This document shows positions 1 through 10,518 of a stretch of DNA of 41,543 nucleotides, piece after piece. The position numbers and the translations under genes were made by a program. Source of the DNA: Hydrogenophaga intermedia (lineage in GTDB: Bacteria > Pseudomonadota > Gammaproteobacteria > Burkholderiales > Burkholderiaceae_C); NCBI RefSeq assembly GCF_000723405.1, contig NZ_CCAE010000040.1, forward strand, positions 1-41,543, given 5' to 3'. A model generated the notes under the pieces. It searched no databases and had not been told where the DNA came from. It saw nothing but the letters and a program-made list of their open reading frames with translations. The number at the start of each line of letters is the position of its first letter. The first letter of the stretch is position 1.

Positions 1-242
1 GCAGGAGCCGGGGCCGGGGCGGGAGCCGGGGCCGGAGCGGCCATGGGCACGATGGCGCCGTCGCAACCCTTGGCAGCGGTCGCGGGCGTCCAGGAGGCGT
101 CACGCCAGCAGAGTTCGTTGGTGCCGTTCTTCCACACCAGTTCGCTGGTGCCGTTGCGCCAGTTGTCGATGGTCTGGGCGCCAGCAGCCGTTGCCATGGC
201 GGCGGTTGCAAACAGCATTGCCACTCGGTTGAGTTTCTTCAT
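1..242 (-). CDS. ompA: OmpA-family outer membrane protein, N-terminal part (runs off the window)
   Basis: Only the first 80 codons are present, read leftward from an ATG at 242; the gene continues beyond base 1. The start is supported by a Shine-Dalgarno GAGGAAAA just upstream on the minus strand. The protein opens with a Sec signal peptide (MKKLNRVAMLF... ending near AGAQ), then a tryptophan/cysteine-containing segment (repeats of WxNGTxEL, a CW and a later CDG) and an Ala-Pro repeat linker that normally precedes the beta-barrel or OmpA peptidoglycan-binding domain. This N-terminus matches the OmpA-type porin usually found divergent to gyrA in Comamonadaceae. The peptidoglycan-binding domain is off-window, so the assignment rests on the signal peptide, linker and synteny. 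Confidence 0.8.
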   Translation of the reverse strand, partial: MKKLNRVAMLFATAAMATAAGAQTIDNWRNGTSELVWKNGTNELCWRDASWTPATAAKGCDGAIVPMAAPAPAPAPAPAP

Positions 243-504
243 GGTTTTCCTCTAGGTAAGCCGCAGACGACCTGCGTGACGTAATTAGATTAGCGGCGCC
301 TGGATGTGAGCACTCCAAAACGCTCGGGGCATTGTGCCACAAGGATCCACGCGCCAATCCCGGGCATTCAAAGTCAGACAACGCCTACGACCCCGATGCG
401 ACATCCGTTGCCCATGTACAACAAGAGCGTCGAATCCAAGGGCCGAATCACGCCGATTAAAATCTTCTGCTGCATTGCACGGTCCCTACCAGCGTCCTTC
501 CTCC
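243..504. promoter_or_regulatory. Divergent ompA/gyrA intergenic region
   Basis: These 262 bases separate the leftward ompA start from the rightward gyrA start and must hold promoters for both. A TAAAAT at 458-463 could be a gyrA -10 element, but I find no convincing -35 at 16-18 bases. On the minus strand TAATCT/TAATTA near 281-292 could serve ompA, also without a good -35. No coding potential was accepted here: reading frames that extend gyrA upstream to 334 lack family similarity. Confidence 0.4.
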
Positions 505-3141
505 ATGACCTCATTCGCCAAAGAAACCCTGCCCATCAGTCTGGAAGAGGAGATGCGCCGGAGCTACCTCGACTACGCGATGAGTGTGATCGTGGGCCGT
601 GCCCTGCCCGACGCGCGAGACGGGCTCAAGCCGGTGCACAGGCGCGTGCTGTACGCGATGCACGAACTCAACAACGACTGGAACCGGCCCTACAAGAAGT
701 CGGCCCGTATCGTCGGTGACGTGATCGGTAAGTACCACCCGCACGGCGACTCCGCGGTGTACGACACCATCGTGCGCATGGCCCAGGACTTCTCCCTGCG
801 CCACATGCTGGTGGACGGCCAGGGCAACTTCGGCTCGGTCGACGGCGACAACGCCGCGGCCATGCGCTATACCGAGATCCGGCTCTCGAAGATCGCGCAC
901 GAGATGCTGGCCGACATCGACAAGGAAACGGTCGACTACGGCCCGAACTATGACGGCAGCGAGAAAGAGCCCCTGGTGCTGCCCACGAGGCTGCCCAACC
1001 TGCTGGTCAACGGCAGCGCGGGTATCGCCGTCGGCATGGCCACCAACATTCCGCCGCACAACCTCAACGAGGTGGTGGACGCGTGCCTGCACATGCTCAA
1101 GAACCCTGAGGCGTCCATCGACGAACTCATGGAGATCATCCCGGCGCCCGACTTCCCCACCGCCGGCATCATTTATGGCGTGCAAGGCGTCAAGGATGGG
1201 TACCGCACTGGCCGAGGCCGCGTGGTCATGCGTGCCAAATGCCATTTCGAAGACATCGACAAGGGCCAGCGGCAAGCCATCATCGTTGACGAACTGCCCT
1301 ACCAGGTCAACAAGAAGACGCTGCAGGAGCGCATGGCCGAGCTCGTGCACGAGAAGAAGATCGAGGGCATCAGCCACATCCAGGACGAGTCGGACAAATC
1401 CGGCATGCGCCTGGTGATCGAGCTCAAGCGCGGCGAAGTCCCCGAGGTCGTGCTCAACAACCTGTACAAGCAGACGCAGTTGCAGGACACCTTCGGCATC
1501 AACATGGTGGCGCTGGTCGACGGCCAGCCGCGCCTGTGCAACCTGAAGGACCTGATCACCGTCTTCCTGGAGCACCGGCGCGAGGTGGTGACGCGGCGCA
1601 CCATCTTCAACCTGCGCAAGGCGCGCGAACGCGGCCACGTGCTCGAAGGCCTTGCCGTGGCACTGGCCAACATCGACGAGTTCATCCGCATCATCCGCGA
1701 GTCGCCCACGCCGCCGGTGGCCAAGTCGGAGCTGATGAGCCGCAGCTGGGACAGCCAACTCGTGCGCGAGATGCTCACGCGCGCCAAGGCCGATGGCGGC
1801 ACGGTGAACGCCGACGACTACCGTCCCGACGGGCTGGACCGCCACTACGGCATGCAGGGCGACGGCCTGTACCGCCTCTCGGAGACGCAGGCCCAGGAGA
1901 TCCTGCAGATGCGCCTGCAGCGCCTCACTGGCCTGGAGCAGGACAAGATCGTCGCCGAGTACAAAGAGGTGATGGCCGAGATCGACGACCTGCTCGACAT
2001 CCTGGCCCGGCCCGAGCGCGTCTCGACCATCATCAGCGAGGAGCTGATTGCGGTGCGCCAGGAGTTCGGCCAGACCAAGCTGGGCGCGCGCCGCAGCGAG
2101 ATCGAACACAACGCGCAAGACCTCGCCACCGAGGACCTGATCACGCCGACCGACATGGTCGTCACGCTGAGCCACTCGGGCTACATCAAGAGCCAGCCGC
2201 TCAACGAGTACCGCTCGCAAAAGCGCGGGGGACGCGGCAAGCAGGCGACAGCCACCAAGGAAGACGACTGGGTCGACCAGCTCTTCATTGCCAACACGCA
2301 CGACTGGATCCTGTGCTTCTCCAACCGCGGCCGCCTCTACTGGCTCAAGGTCTGGGAGGTGCCCAGCGGCTCGCGTGGCTCGCGCGGCAAGCCGATCGTG
2401 AACATGTTCCCGCTGGCCGAAGGCGAGAAGATCAACGTGGTGCTGGCGCTCACGGGCGAGTTCCGCAGCTTCCCGGCCGATCACTACGTGTTCATGGCCA
2501 CGGCGGGCGGCACGGTCAAGAAGACCGCGCTCGACGAATTCAGCAACCCGCGCAAGGCCGGCATCATCGCCGTCGACCTGGACGAAGGCGACTACCTCAT
2601 TGGCGCCGCGCTGACCGACAGTCACCACGACGTGATGCTGTTCTCCGACGGCGGCAAGGCCGTGCGCTTCGACGAGAACGACGTGCGCCCCATGGGCCGC
2701 AACGCGCGTGGCGTGCGCGGCATGATGCTGGAAGACGGTCAGAGCGTGATCGCCATGCTGGTGGCCGAGGACGAGACGCAGAGCGTGCTGACCGCCACCG
2801 TCAACGGCTACGGCAAGCGCACGCCCATTGGCGAGTACACGCGCCACGGCCGCGGCACCAAGGGCATGATCGCCATCCAGCAGAGCGAGCGCAACGGCAA
2901 GGTCGTGGCCGCCACGCTGGTGCACACCGACGACCAGATCATGCTGATTACCGACAAGGGTGTGCTGGTGCGCACCCGCGTGGCCGAGATCCGCGAGATG
3001 GGCCGCGCCACGCAGGGCGTGACGCTGATCTCGCTCGACGACGGTGACGAGCTCTCCGGCCTGCAGCGCATCGTCGAGAACGACGCCAACGCACCCGAAG
3101 GTGGCGAGCCCGACAGCGGCGAACCCGCACCGGCCGCGTGA
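505..3141 (+). CDS. gyrA: DNA gyrase subunit A
   Basis: An 878-residue GyrA, the breakage-reunion subunit of the A2B2 type II topoisomerase that introduces negative supercoils. The start at 505 ([10 protein letters not shown]) gives numbering identical to E. coli: catalytic Tyr122 in [10 protein letters not shown], and the quinolone-resistance region GDSAVYD with Ser83 and Asp87, the fluoroquinolone-sensitive residues. The GyrA box QKRGGRG is at about 572-578 and separates the N-terminal breakage-reunion domain from the DNA-wrapping beta-pinwheel; the tail ends in a short acidic, proline-rich stretch. A frame extension to 334 carries no family similarity. There is no strong Shine-Dalgarno before the ATG. 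The TGA overlaps the serC ATG by one base (TGATG), indicating translational coupling. Confidence 0.97.
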   Translation: MTSFAKETLPISLEEEMRRSYLDYAMSVIVGRALPDARDGLKPVHRRVLYAMHELNNDWNRPYKKSARIVGDVIGKYHPHGDSAVYDTIVRMAQDFSLRHMLVDGQGNFGSVDGDNAAAMRYTEIRLSKIAHEMLADIDKETVDYGPNYDGSEKEPLVLPTRLPNLLVNGSAGIAVGMATNIPPHNLNEVVDACLHMLKNPEASIDELMEIIPAPDFPTAGIIYGVQGVKDGYRTGRGRVVMRAKCHFEDIDKGQRQAIIVDELPYQVNKKTLQERMAELVHEKKIEGISHIQDESDKSGMRLVIELKRGEVPEVVLNNLYKQTQLQDTFGINMVALVDGQPRLCNLKDLITVFLEHRREVVTRRTIFNLRKARERGHVLEGLAVALANIDEFIRIIRESPTPPVAKSELMSRSWDSQLVREMLTRAKADGGTVNADDYRPDGLDRHYGMQGDGLYRLSETQAQEILQMRLQRLTGLEQDKIVAEYKEVMAEIDDLLDILARPERVSTIISEELIAVRQEFGQTKLGARRSEIEHNAQDLATEDLITPTDMVVTLSHSGYIKSQPLNEYRSQKRGGRGKQATATKEDDWVDQLFIANTHDWILCFSNRGRLYWLKVWEVPSGSRGSRGKPIVNMFPLAEGEKINVVLALTGEFRSFPADHYVFMATAGGTVKKTALDEFSNPRKAGIIAVDLDEGDYLIGAALTDSHHDVMLFSDGGKAVRFDENDVRPMGRNARGVRGMMLEDGQSVIAMLVAEDETQSVLTATVNGYGKRTPIGEYTRHGRGTKGMIAIQQSERNGKVVAATLVHTDDQIMLITDKGVLVRTRVAEIREMGRATQGVTLISLDDGDELSGLQRIVENDANAPEGGEPDSGEPAPAA

Positions 3142-4232
3142 TGGCGCGGCCCTACAACTTCTCCGCCGGCCCGGCCGCGATGCCGGCCGAGGTGCTCGAG
3201 ATCGCCGCGCGCGAGATGCTCGACTGGCACGGCAGTGGCATGAGCGTGATGGAGATGAGCCACCGCGGCAAGGCCTTTGGCGAGATCGCCACTCAGGCCG
3301 AGGCCGATCTGCGCGAACTGCTCGCGGTGCCCCCGCAGTTCAAGATCCTGTTCATGCAAGGCGGCGGCTTGGCCGAGAACGCCATCGTGCCGATGAATCT
3401 CTCGCGCGGCGGCGTGGTCGACTTCGTCGTCACGGGTAGCTGGAGCCAGAAGTCGCAAAAGGAAGCCGGCCGCTACGCCGGCGCACGCCTCGCGGCCAGC
3501 AACGCTGACAGCCACCACACCACCTTGCCCGCACCGGCCAGCTGGCAGCTCTCGCCGGACGCGCAGTACGTGCACGTCTGCAGCAACGAGACCATCCACG
3601 GCGTGGAATTCCACGAGTTGCCCGATCTCAAGGCCCTGGGCAGCAACGCCCCCCTGGTGATCGACTTCTCCTCGCACGTGGCCTCGCGCCCGGTCGACTG
3701 GTCGCGCGTGGGCCTGGCCTTCGGCGGCGCACAGAAGAACCTCGGTCCCGCCGGGCTCACCCTGGTCGTGGTGCGCGAGGACCTGCTCGGCCACGCCCTG
3801 CCGATCTGCCCCAGCGCGTTCGACTACAAGACCGTGGCCGACAACGCGTCGATGTACAACACGCCGCCCACGTACGCGATTTACATGGCGGGCCTCACCT
3901 TCCAGTGGCTCAAGCGCCAGGGTGGCGTGGCCGCCATGGAAGCGCGCAACATCGCCAAGGCCAAGCTGCTCTACGACTTCCTGGACCAGTCGCCGTTCTA
4001 CGAGAACCGCGTCGCGCCCGAGTGCCGCTCGCGCATGAACATCCCGTTCTTCCTGAAGGACGAGTCGCGCAACGACGCCTTCCTGGCCGGCGCGCAGGCG
4101 CGGGGCCTGCTGCAGCTCAAGGGGCACAAGTCGGTGGGCGGCATGCGCGCCAGCCTGTACAACGCCATCCCCATCGAAGGCGTGCAGGCCTTGGTGAGCT
4201 ACCTGCGCGACTTCGAAAAGGAAATGGCCTGA
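3141..4232 (+). CDS. serC: Phosphoserine aminotransferase
   Basis: A 363-residue class V, PLP-dependent aminotransferase that makes 3-phosphoserine from 3-phosphohydroxypyruvate and glutamate; it also acts in pyridoxal phosphate synthesis. Visible hallmarks are the N-terminal [10 protein letters not shown], the MEMSHRG motif and the PLP-binding Lys199 in [12 protein letters not shown]. Length matches the family (about 360). The ATG at 3141 shares its A with the gyrA stop; a GTG one codon earlier (3138) is possible but would lie inside gyrA. The pheA start follows 4 bases after the TGA, so serC is part of the gyrA-aroA transcription unit. Confidence 0.96.
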   Translation: MARPYNFSAGPAAMPAEVLEIAAREMLDWHGSGMSVMEMSHRGKAFGEIATQAEADLRELLAVPPQFKILFMQGGGLAENAIVPMNLSRGGVVDFVVTGSWSQKSQKEAGRYAGARLAASNADSHHTTLPAPASWQLSPDAQYVHVCSNETIHGVEFHELPDLKALGSNAPLVIDFSSHVASRPVDWSRVGLAFGGAQKNLGPAGLTLVVVREDLLGHALPICPSAFDYKTVADNASMYNTPPTYAIYMAGLTFQWLKRQGGVAAMEARNIAKAKLLYDFLDQSPFYENRVAPECRSRMNIPFFLKDESRNDAFLAGAQARGLLQLKGHKSVGGMRASLYNAIPIEGVQALVSYLRDFEKEMA

Positions 4233-4236
4233 CCCC

Positions 4237-5337
4237 ATGGCATCCCACCCGCAACAAACCGAAGCGCTGGGCGAGCTGCGCGTCCAGATCGACGCGATCG
4301 ACCAGCAACTGCTGAGCCTGCTCAACCAGCGCGCGCTGGTGGCCGAGCAGGTCGGCGAGCTCAAACGCAAGGAAGGTTCGCCTTTCTTCCGGCCCGACCG
4401 CGTGGCCCAGGTCATCGAGAAGATCCAGACCGCCAACCCCGGCCCGCTGCTCAACCAGCACGTGGCGTCCATCTGGCGCGAGATCATGTCCGCCTGCCTG
4501 GCGCTGGAAACGCCCCAGCGCGTGGCCGTGCTGGGCCCGCAGGGCACCTTCTGCGAACAGGCCGCGGTCGAGTTCTTCGGCAGCGCCGCCAACCTCATCC
4601 ATTGCGCCAGCTTCGACGAGGTCTTCCACGCCACCGCCGCGGGCACCGCCCAGTTCGGCGTCGTCGGCGTCGAGAACACCACCGAAGGCGTGGTCGCGCG
4701 CTCGCTCGACCTGTTCCTGCGCTCGCCCGTGCACGTGGTGGGCGAGGTGAGCCTGCTGGTGCGCCACAACCTGCTGTGCCGTGGCGCATCGCTGGACGGC
4801 ATCGAGGTCGTCATGGCCCACCCTCAGGCGCTCGCACAGTGCCAGGGCTGGCTGTCGCAGCACCTGCCGAACGCCGAGCGCCGCGCCGTCTCCAGCAACG
4901 CCGAGGGCGCGCGCCTGGCCGCCGAGGACCCGCGCTTCGCGGCCCTGGCCAGCGAGCGCGCCGCGGCGCAGTTCGGCCTGCACATCGTGGCCCATGCGGT
5001 GCAGGACGAGGCGTACAACCGCACGCGCTTCGCCATCATCTGCCTGCCGCAGACCCTGGCCATGCCGCCCGCCAGCGGGCGCGACTGCACAAGCCTCGTG
5101 GTCTCCGTGCCCAACCGCCCCGGCGCCGTGCACGACCTGCTGGTGCCGCTCAAGCAGCACGGCGTGTCCATGACGCGCTTCGAATCGCGCCCCGCCAAGT
5201 CCGGTCAATGGGAGTACTACTTCTACATCGATCTCGCCGGCCACCCCTCGCAGCCGCACGTCGCGGCCGCGCTCGATGAACTGCAACGCCTGTGCGCCTT
5301 CTACAAGGTGCTGGGCGCCTACCCGGTGACGGAATGA
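4237..5337 (+). CDS. pheA: Bifunctional chorismate mutase/prephenate dehydratase (P-protein)
   Basis: A 366-residue P-protein converting chorismate to prephenate and then phenylpyruvate. An AroQ-type chorismate mutase helix bundle occupies roughly residues 5-90 (LGELRVQIDAIDQQLLSLL). The prephenate dehydratase domain spans about 92-275, with GPQGTFCEQAA, GVENTTEGVV and the substrate-binding NRTRFAII. A C-terminal ACT domain (about 285-360) contains the phenylalanine-binding ESRP motif, so feedback inhibition by phenylalanine is expected. The TGA overlaps the tyrA ATG at 5337, again implying translational coupling. Confidence 0.96.
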   Translation: MASHPQQTEALGELRVQIDAIDQQLLSLLNQRALVAEQVGELKRKEGSPFFRPDRVAQVIEKIQTANPGPLLNQHVASIWREIMSACLALETPQRVAVLGPQGTFCEQAAVEFFGSAANLIHCASFDEVFHATAAGTAQFGVVGVENTTEGVVARSLDLFLRSPVHVVGEVSLLVRHNLLCRGASLDGIEVVMAHPQALAQCQGWLSQHLPNAERRAVSSNAEGARLAAEDPRFAALASERAAAQFGLHIVAHAVQDEAYNRTRFAIICLPQTLAMPPASGRDCTSLVVSVPNRPGAVHDLLVPLKQHGVSMTRFESRPAKSGQWEYYFYIDLAGHPSQPHVAAALDELQRLCAFYKVLGAYPVTE

Positions 5338-6215
5338 TGTTTGAGCAACTCGGACTGATCGGCTGCGGCCTCATGGGCGGCTCGTTCGCGCTTGCGCTCA
5401 AGCGCGCCGGCCTGGTCAAGCGCGTGGTGGGCTACAGCAAGTCGCCCTCCACCACCGAACGCGCCCGCCAGCTCGGCGTCATCGACGTCGAGGCCCCGTC
5501 CGCGCTGCTCGCCGTCTCGGGCGCCGACCTGGTTCTGCTCGCCGTGCCCGTGGCCGCCACCGAGGCCACCTTCAAGGCCATCCGCCACCTGGTGCGCAAC
5601 GACGTGCTCATCATGGACGTCGGCTCCACCAAGCGCGAGGTGATCGATGCCGCGCGCCGCGTGCTGCGCGACCAGGTCGGCGTGTTCGTGCCCGCCCACC
5701 CCATCGCAGGCAAGGAACTCGCCGGGGTGGACCACGCCGACCCGGACCTCTACACCGGCCGCCAGGTCATCCTCACGCCCATCGAACGCACCATCCCCAC
5801 CCACGTGGACAAGGCGGAGAAGGTGTGGCGCGCGCTGGGCTGCCAGGTCAAGCGCATGACGCCCGAGGGCCACGACGCCGCCTACGCCGCCATCAGCCAC
5901 CTGCCGCACCTACTGGCCTTCGCGCTCATGAGCGCCATCCAGAAGCAGCCCGAGGGCAATGACTTCCTCGCGCTCGCCGGTCCGGGCTTTCGCGACTTCA
6001 CCCGCATCGCCGCCAGCGACGCCGCCATCTGGCGCGACATCCTGCTCTCCAACAAGGAAGAGCTGATCACGCAGTCGCGCCATTTCCTGCGCGCCCTGCA
6101 AGAGCTGGAATCCGCGATCAAGAACAACGACCCCGACGCGCTCGAAACCCTGATCGACCAGGCCAGCGAAGCGCGCGCGAACTGGCGCATGACGGCCATC
6201 AAGCCCCAGGGCTGA
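5337..6215 (+). CDS. tyrA: Prephenate dehydrogenase
   Basis: A 292-residue TyrA-type dehydrogenase of tyrosine synthesis. The Rossmann nucleotide motif is at the N-terminus ([14 protein letters not shown]); family motifs [18 protein letters not shown] and [16 protein letters not shown] residues ([17 protein letters not shown]) follow. The ATG at 5337 overlaps the pheA stop (ATGATG; 5334 is an alternative one codon upstream). There is no C-terminal ACT domain. In other Burkholderiales a histidinol-phosphate/aromatic aminotransferase gene (hisC) often lies between pheA and tyrA; here none is present, so the aminotransferase step must be encoded elsewhere. Confidence 0.95.
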   Translation: MFEQLGLIGCGLMGGSFALALKRAGLVKRVVGYSKSPSTTERARQLGVIDVEAPSALLAVSGADLVLLAVPVAATEATFKAIRHLVRNDVLIMDVGSTKREVIDAARRVLRDQVGVFVPAHPIAGKELAGVDHADPDLYTGRQVILTPIERTIPTHVDKAEKVWRALGCQVKRMTPEGHDAAYAAISHLPHLLAFALMSAIQKQPEGNDFLALAGPGFRDFTRIAASDAAIWRDILLSNKEELITQSRHFLRALQELESAIKNNDPDALETLIDQASEARANWRMTAIKPQG

Positions 6216-6229
6216 GCCGCCGACCGCGC

Positions 6230-8272
6230 ATGTTCGACATCCCCAGCCTTGACATTCCTTCCCTGAGCAGCGCCGGGGGCCGCGTGCGCCTGCCAGGCTC
6301 CAAGAGCATTTCCAACCGCGTGCTGCTGCTCGCCGCACTGAGCGATGGCCCCACCCTGGTCGAGGACCTGCTCGACTCCGACGACACGCGCGTCATGCTC
6401 GCGGCCCTGCGCCAGCTCGGCTGCGCCATTGAAGAAGCCGGCCCGGCCAGCGTGCGCGTGCAGGGCCTGGGTGGGCGTCTGCCGGTGCGCGAGGCAGCGC
6501 TCTTCCTGGGCAATGCCGGCACCGCCATGCGCCCGCTCACGGCCGCGCTGGCCCTTATGGCCGCGTCCCAGGGCGCGCGCTTCGAGCTCTCCGGCGTGCC
6601 CCGCATGCACGAACGCCCCATCGGTGACCTGGTGGACGCGCTGCGCCAGCTCGGCTGCCCGGTGCAATGTCTGCAGACCGAGGGCTACCCCCCACTTCGC
6701 CTGGGCGACGGCGCGCCCCACCCGCTGCATCTGAACGAGCCCATCCGCGTGCGCGGCGACGTCTCCAGCCAGTTCCTCACCGCGCTGCTGCTCGCGCTGC
6801 CGCTGGTGGCTCAGGAACACGACGTGGTCATCGAGGTCGTCACCGAGTTGATCTCCAAACCCTATATCGAGATCACGCTCAACCTGCTGCAACGCTTCGG
6901 CGTACGCGTGCGCCGCGAGGGGTGGCAGCGCTTCACCATTGCGCGCGGCAGCCGCTACGCCTCCCCGGGGCGCATCGCCGTCGAGGCCGACGCCTCATCG
7001 GCCAGCTACTTCATCGCGCTCGGCGCCATCGCGCCGGCCACGCCGGGCACCGACGGCATCGTCATCGAAGGCGTGGGCCTGGACTCCATCCAGGGCGACA
7101 TCCGCTTCGTCGAGGCGGCCCGCCTCATGGGCGCCGAGGTCGTGGACGAAGGCAACGCACTGCGCGTGCGCCGCGACACCTGGCCGCTCAAGGCCATCGA
7201 CCTCGACTGCAACCACATCCCTGACGCAGCCATGACGCTGGCCGTGATGGCGCTCTACGCCAACGGCACCACCACGCTGCGCAACATCGCGAGCTGGCGC
7301 GTCAAGGAAACGGACCGCATCGCTGCGATGGCCATCGAGGGCCGCAAGCTCGGCGCCACGATCGAAGAAGGCGCGGACTACCTTCGCGTCACCCCGCCCA
7401 CCGCCTGGAAAAAGGCGAACATTCACACCTACGACGACCACCGCGTCGCCATGTGCTTCTCGCTCGCCGCCTTCAACCCGGCGCGGCTGCCCGTGCGCAT
7501 CGAAGACCCCAAGTGCGTGGGCAAGACCTTCCCCGACTACTTCGAAACCCTCTTCAGCGTGTGCCACACGCCGGCCGAGCGCATTCCCGTCGTCTGCATC
7601 GACGGCCCCACCGCGTCGGGCAAAGGCACGCTCGCGGCCGAACTGGCCTCACGTCTCGGCTACCACCTGCTCGACTCCGGCGCCCTGTACCGCCTGGTGG
7701 GCCTGGCCGCCGAACGCGAGGGTCTGTCCACCACCGAAGCCGACCTGCGCGAGCCCGCCCACGCTGAACGCCTGGGCCGCCTCGCCGCCGGGCTGGATGT
7801 CCGCTTCACTCCCGGCAAAACCTGGCTGGAAGGCGAAGACGTCACCGAGGCCCTGCGCACCGAATCCGCCGGCATGGCAGCCTCACGCGTCTCGGCCGTG
7901 CCCCAGGTACGCACCGCCCTGGTCGACCTGCAACTGCAGATGCGCCGCCTGCCCGGCCTGGTGGCCGACGGGCGCGACATGGGCACGGTGATCTTCCCGG
8001 GCGCGCCGCTCAAGATCTACCTCACGGCCAGCGCCGGGCAGCGCGCGCAGCGGCGCCATAAGCAGTTGATTTCAAAGGGAATACCGGCTATACTCGCAGA
8101 CCTTCTGGCCGACCTTGAGGCACGCGACGCACGCGACATGAACCGCGCGCACGCACCGCTCAAGCCGGCCGAAGACGCGGTGCTGCTGGACAACTCCGAA
8201 CTGGACATCGAGCAATCGGTGCAATTCGTGTTGAAACGCTGGCACGGCCAACAGGCTTTCCCGGTCCGCTGA
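6230..8272 (+). CDS. aroA-cmk: Fused EPSP synthase/cytidylate kinase
   Basis: One 680-residue frame encodes two enzymes. Residues 1 to about 442 are 5-enolpyruvylshikimate-3-phosphate synthase of the glyphosate-sensitive class I type, shown by [32 protein letters not shown] and [13 protein letters not shown]. After a short linker (TPAERI), residues about 452-680 are cytidylate kinase, shown by the P-loop [18 protein letters not shown] and [11 protein letters not shown]. The two domains act in unrelated pathways (shikimate and CMP phosphorylation). The same gene pair is adjacent but separate in many proteobacteria, and bifunctional forms are known in Comamonadaceae. A promoter-like element lies inside the kinase half (8066-8094). 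Confidence 0.96.
   Translation: MFDIPSLDIPSLSSAGGRVRLPGSKSISNRVLLLAALSDGPTLVEDLLDSDDTRVMLAALRQLGCAIEEAGPASVRVQGLGGRLPVREAALFLGNAGTAMRPLTAALALMAASQGARFELSGVPRMHERPIGDLVDALRQLGCPVQCLQTEGYPPLRLGDGAPHPLHLNEPIRVRGDVSSQFLTALLLALPLVAQEHDVVIEVVTELISKPYIEITLNLLQRFGVRVRREGWQRFTIARGSRYASPGRIAVEADASSASYFIALGAIAPATPGTDGIVIEGVGLDSIQGDIRFVEAARLMGAEVVDEGNALRVRRDTWPLKAIDLDCNHIPDAAMTLAVMALYANGTTTLRNIASWRVKETDRIAAMAIEGRKLGATIEEGADYLRVTPPTAWKKANIHTYDDHRVAMCFSLAAFNPARLPVRIEDPKCVGKTFPDYFETLFSVCHTPAERIPVVCIDGPTASGKGTLAAELASRLGYHLLDSGALYRLVGLAAEREGLSTTEADLREPAHAERLGRLAAGLDVRFTPGKTWLEGEDVTEALRTESAGMAASRVSAVPQVRTALVDLQLQMRRLPGLVADGRDMGTVIFPGAPLKIYLTASAGQRAQRRHKQLISKGIPAILADLLADLEARDARDMNRAHAPLKPAEDAVLLDNSELDIEQSVQFVLKRWHGQQAFPVR
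8066..8094 (+). promoter_or_regulatory. Probable sigma-70 promoter for rpsA inside cmk
   Basis: TTGATT (8066-8071), a 17-base spacer and TATACT (8089-8094) form a near-consensus sigma-70 promoter in a locally AT-richer patch of an otherwise very GC-rich gene. It encodes ISKGIPAIL of the kinase. Transcription from here would start near 8101 and give a leader of about 350 bases before the rpsA ATG at 8455. In E. coli rpsA is also served by promoters upstream within or near cmk, so the position is sensible. Confidence 0.75.
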
Positions 8273-8454
8273 GAAGGCAACCCGCAAGCCCCGAAGACCC
8301 CGCCGGATGTTCCCCGTCCGCAGGTCCCAGGGATCGTCAACCAACCCGCCGTGTTTCGCACGGCACAACGTCACACCGCCCACCCGTCGTCACCCGCGCT
8401 GCTCCCTCCAGGGCATCTCCGCGTCGACACGCCAAGCGGTTTCAGGAAATTTCC
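8273..8454 (+). promoter_or_regulatory. rpsA leader region with a hairpin
   Basis: The 182 bases between aroA-cmk and rpsA contain no accepted gene. A perfect hairpin GCCGTG-TTTCG-CACGGC is at 8348-8364. The Shine-Dalgarno AGGAAA lies just before the rpsA ATG. S1 is autogenously controlled in E. coli through its leader; a similar role here is inferred from position only. Confidence 0.4.
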
Positions 8455-10140
8455 ATGTCTGAATCTTTTGCCGCCCTCTTTGAAGAGTCCCTCAAGCGCG
8501 CCGAAATGCGCGCGGGCGAAGTCATCACCGCCGAGGTTGTTCGCATCGAGCACAACCACGTGGTGGTCAACGCCGGTCTGAAGTCGGAAGCCTACGTCCC
8601 GCTGTCCGAATTCAAGAACGACCAGGGCGAACTCGAAGTGCAGGTCGGCGACTTCGTGTCCGTCGCCATCGACTCCGTCGAAAACGGCTTCGGCGACACC
8701 CTGCTTTCGCGCGACAAGGCCAAGCGCCTGGCCTCGTGGATGGCCCTCGAGAAGGCCCTGGAATCGGGCGAATTCGTCACCGGCACCACCACCAGCAAGG
8801 TCAAGGGCGGCCTCAAGGTCATGGTCAACGGCATCAGCGCCTTCCTGCCGGGCTCGCTGGTCGACAGCCGTCCCACCAAGGACCTCACCCCCTACGAGAA
8901 CAAGACCCTGGAATTCAAGGTCATCAAGCTCGACCGCAAGCGCAACAACGTGGTGCTGAGCCGCCGCGCCGTGGTGGAAGCCTCCATGGGCGAAGAGCGC
9001 GCCAAGCTGATGGAAACGCTGAAGGAAGGCGCCATCGTCAACGGCGTGGTCAAGAACATCACCGAATACGGTGCGTTCGTGGACCTCGGCGGCATCGACG
9101 GCCTGCTGCACATCACCGACATGGCCTGGCGCCGCGTGCGCCACCCCAGCGAGGTGGTGCAGGCCGGTCAGGAAATCACGGCCAAGATCCTCAAGTTCGA
9201 CACCGAGAAGCAGCGCGTGTCGCTGGGCCTCAAGCAGATGGGCGACGACCCGTGGCTGGGCGTGAGCCGCCGCTACCCGCAAGGCACGCGCATGTTCGGC
9301 AAGGTCACCAACATCGCCGACTACGGCGCGTTCGTGGAACTCGAGCCCGGCATCGAAGGCCTGGTGCACGTCTCCGAAATGGACTGGACCAACAAGAACG
9401 TGGCCCCTTCCAAGCTGGTGTCGCTGGGCGACGAGGTCGAGGTCATGGTGCTCGACATCGACGAAGACAAGCGCCGCATCTCCCTGGGCATGAAGCAGTG
9501 CCGCGCCAACCCCTGGCACGAATTCGCCGAGCAGACCAAGCGCGGTGACCGCGTCAAGGGCCCGATCAAGTCGATCACCGACTTCGGCGTGTTCGTCGGC
9601 CTGGCCGCCGGCATCGACGGCCTGGTGCACCTGTCCGACCTGTCCTGGAACGAAGCCGGCGAACAAGCCGTGCGCAACTACAAGAAGGGCCAGGAAGTCG
9701 AAGCGGTCGTGCTCGCCATCGACGTCGAGCGTGAGCGCATCAGCCTGGGCATCAAGCAGCTCGACGGCGACCCGTTCACCACCTTCGTGTCGGTCAACGA
9801 CAAGGGCTCCGTGGTGACCGGCAAGGTCAAGACCGTTGACGCCAAGGGCGCCGAGATCGACCTGGGCGAAGACGTGCTGGGCTACCTGCGCGCCTCCGAG
9901 ATCAGCCGCGACCGCGTCGAAGACGCGCGCAACGTGCTCAAGGAAGGCGACGAAGTCTCGGCCGTGGTCGTCAACGTGGACCGCAAGACGCGCAACATCC
10001 AGCTGTCGATCAAGGCGAAGGACAACGCCGACGCGCAGGAAGCCATGGCCAACCTGAGCCAGAGCTCGGGCAACGCCGGCACCACCAGCCTGGGCGCCCT
10101 GCTGCGCGCCAAGCTGGACAACAACGGCAACGGCCGCTGA
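8455..10140 (+). CDS. rpsA: 30S ribosomal protein S1
   Basis: A 561-residue S1 protein that binds mRNA upstream of the start codon and unwinds it on the 30S subunit. Six S1 (OB-fold) RNA-binding repeats are visible by their recurring phrases, for example [40 protein letters not shown] and [19 protein letters not shown]. Length is close to E. coli S1 (557). The N-terminal [13 protein letters not shown] is the ribosome-docking segment. ihfB follows 10 bases after the stop, the same order as in E. coli. Confidence 0.98.
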   Translation: MSESFAALFEESLKRAEMRAGEVITAEVVRIEHNHVVVNAGLKSEAYVPLSEFKNDQGELEVQVGDFVSVAIDSVENGFGDTLLSRDKAKRLASWMALEKALESGEFVTGTTTSKVKGGLKVMVNGISAFLPGSLVDSRPTKDLTPYENKTLEFKVIKLDRKRNNVVLSRRAVVEASMGEERAKLMETLKEGAIVNGVVKNITEYGAFVDLGGIDGLLHITDMAWRRVRHPSEVVQAGQEITAKILKFDTEKQRVSLGLKQMGDDPWLGVSRRYPQGTRMFGKVTNIADYGAFVELEPGIEGLVHVSEMDWTNKNVAPSKLVSLGDEVEVMVLDIDEDKRRISLGMKQCRANPWHEFAEQTKRGDRVKGPIKSITDFGVFVGLAAGIDGLVHLSDLSWNEAGEQAVRNYKKGQEVEAVVLAIDVERERISLGIKQLDGDPFTTFVSVNDKGSVVTGKVKTVDAKGAEIDLGEDVLGYLRASEISRDRVEDARNVLKEGDEVSAVVVNVDRKTRNIQLSIKAKDNADAQEAMANLSQSSGNAGTTSLGALLRAKLDNNGNGR

Positions 10141-10150
10141 TCCGCGTCCA

Positions 10151-10474
10151 ATGACCCGCAGCGATCTTGTCGAAGCCCTGGCCGCCCGGTTCGGCCAGCT
10201 CACCCACCGAGATGCCGAGTTCGCCGTCAAGGCGATCCTCGACGCCATGGGCGACGCCCTGGTGAAGGGCCACCGCATCGAGATCCGGGGCTTCGGCAGT
10301 TTCTCGGTCAATCGCCGCTCGCCTCGCATCGGACGCAACCCGCGTTCGGGCGAGAGCGTGATGATTCCCGAGAAGCGCGTGCCCCACTTCAAGCCCGGCA
10401 AGGCCCTGCGCGAGCAGGTCGACGAGCGCACCGCCCTCATGCAGCAGCACGAGGACAAGCAGCGCACGGGCTGA
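10151..10474 (+). CDS. ihfB: Integration host factor subunit beta
   Basis: A 107-residue DNA-bending protein of the HU/IHF family, half of the IHF heterodimer. The conserved arm region is visible ([22 protein letters not shown], split here as GFGSFSV and GRNPRSGE), followed by [10 protein letters not shown]. The N-terminal [10 protein letters not shown] is typical of the beta subunit. The C-terminal tail ([16 protein letters not shown]) is slightly longer than in E. coli. The gene sits directly after rpsA and is probably cotranscribed. Confidence 0.96.
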   Translation: MTRSDLVEALAARFGQLTHRDAEFAVKAILDAMGDALVKGHRIEIRGFGSFSVNRRSPRIGRNPRSGESVMIPEKRVPHFKPGKALREQVDERTALMQQHEDKQRTG

Positions 10475-10494
10475 AGACCCCCTCGCTACAATCG

Positions 10495-10514
10495 TCCCCC
10501 ACCACTTGAGGGGA
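10495..10514 (+). promoter_or_regulatory. Hairpin over the lapA ribosome binding site
   Basis: TCCCC (10495-10499) is complementary to GGGGA (10510-10514), which is the core of the GAGGGGA ribosome binding site for lapA. Folding would mask the site. A TACAAT at 10487-10492 could be a -10 element for a lapA-lapB promoter, but no clear -35 is visible. Confidence 0.35.
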
Positions 10515-10518
10515 TGTT

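Noticed and set aside
511..2925. An 804-codon open frame antisense to gyrA
   Set aside because: It mirrors the GC-rich third-position bias of gyrA, has low-complexity composition (His/Ala/Val/Asp) and no family motif or ribosome binding site.
505..3141. Fluoroquinolone-resistance mutation in gyrA
   Set aside because: Ser83 and Asp87 are both the sensitive-type residues.
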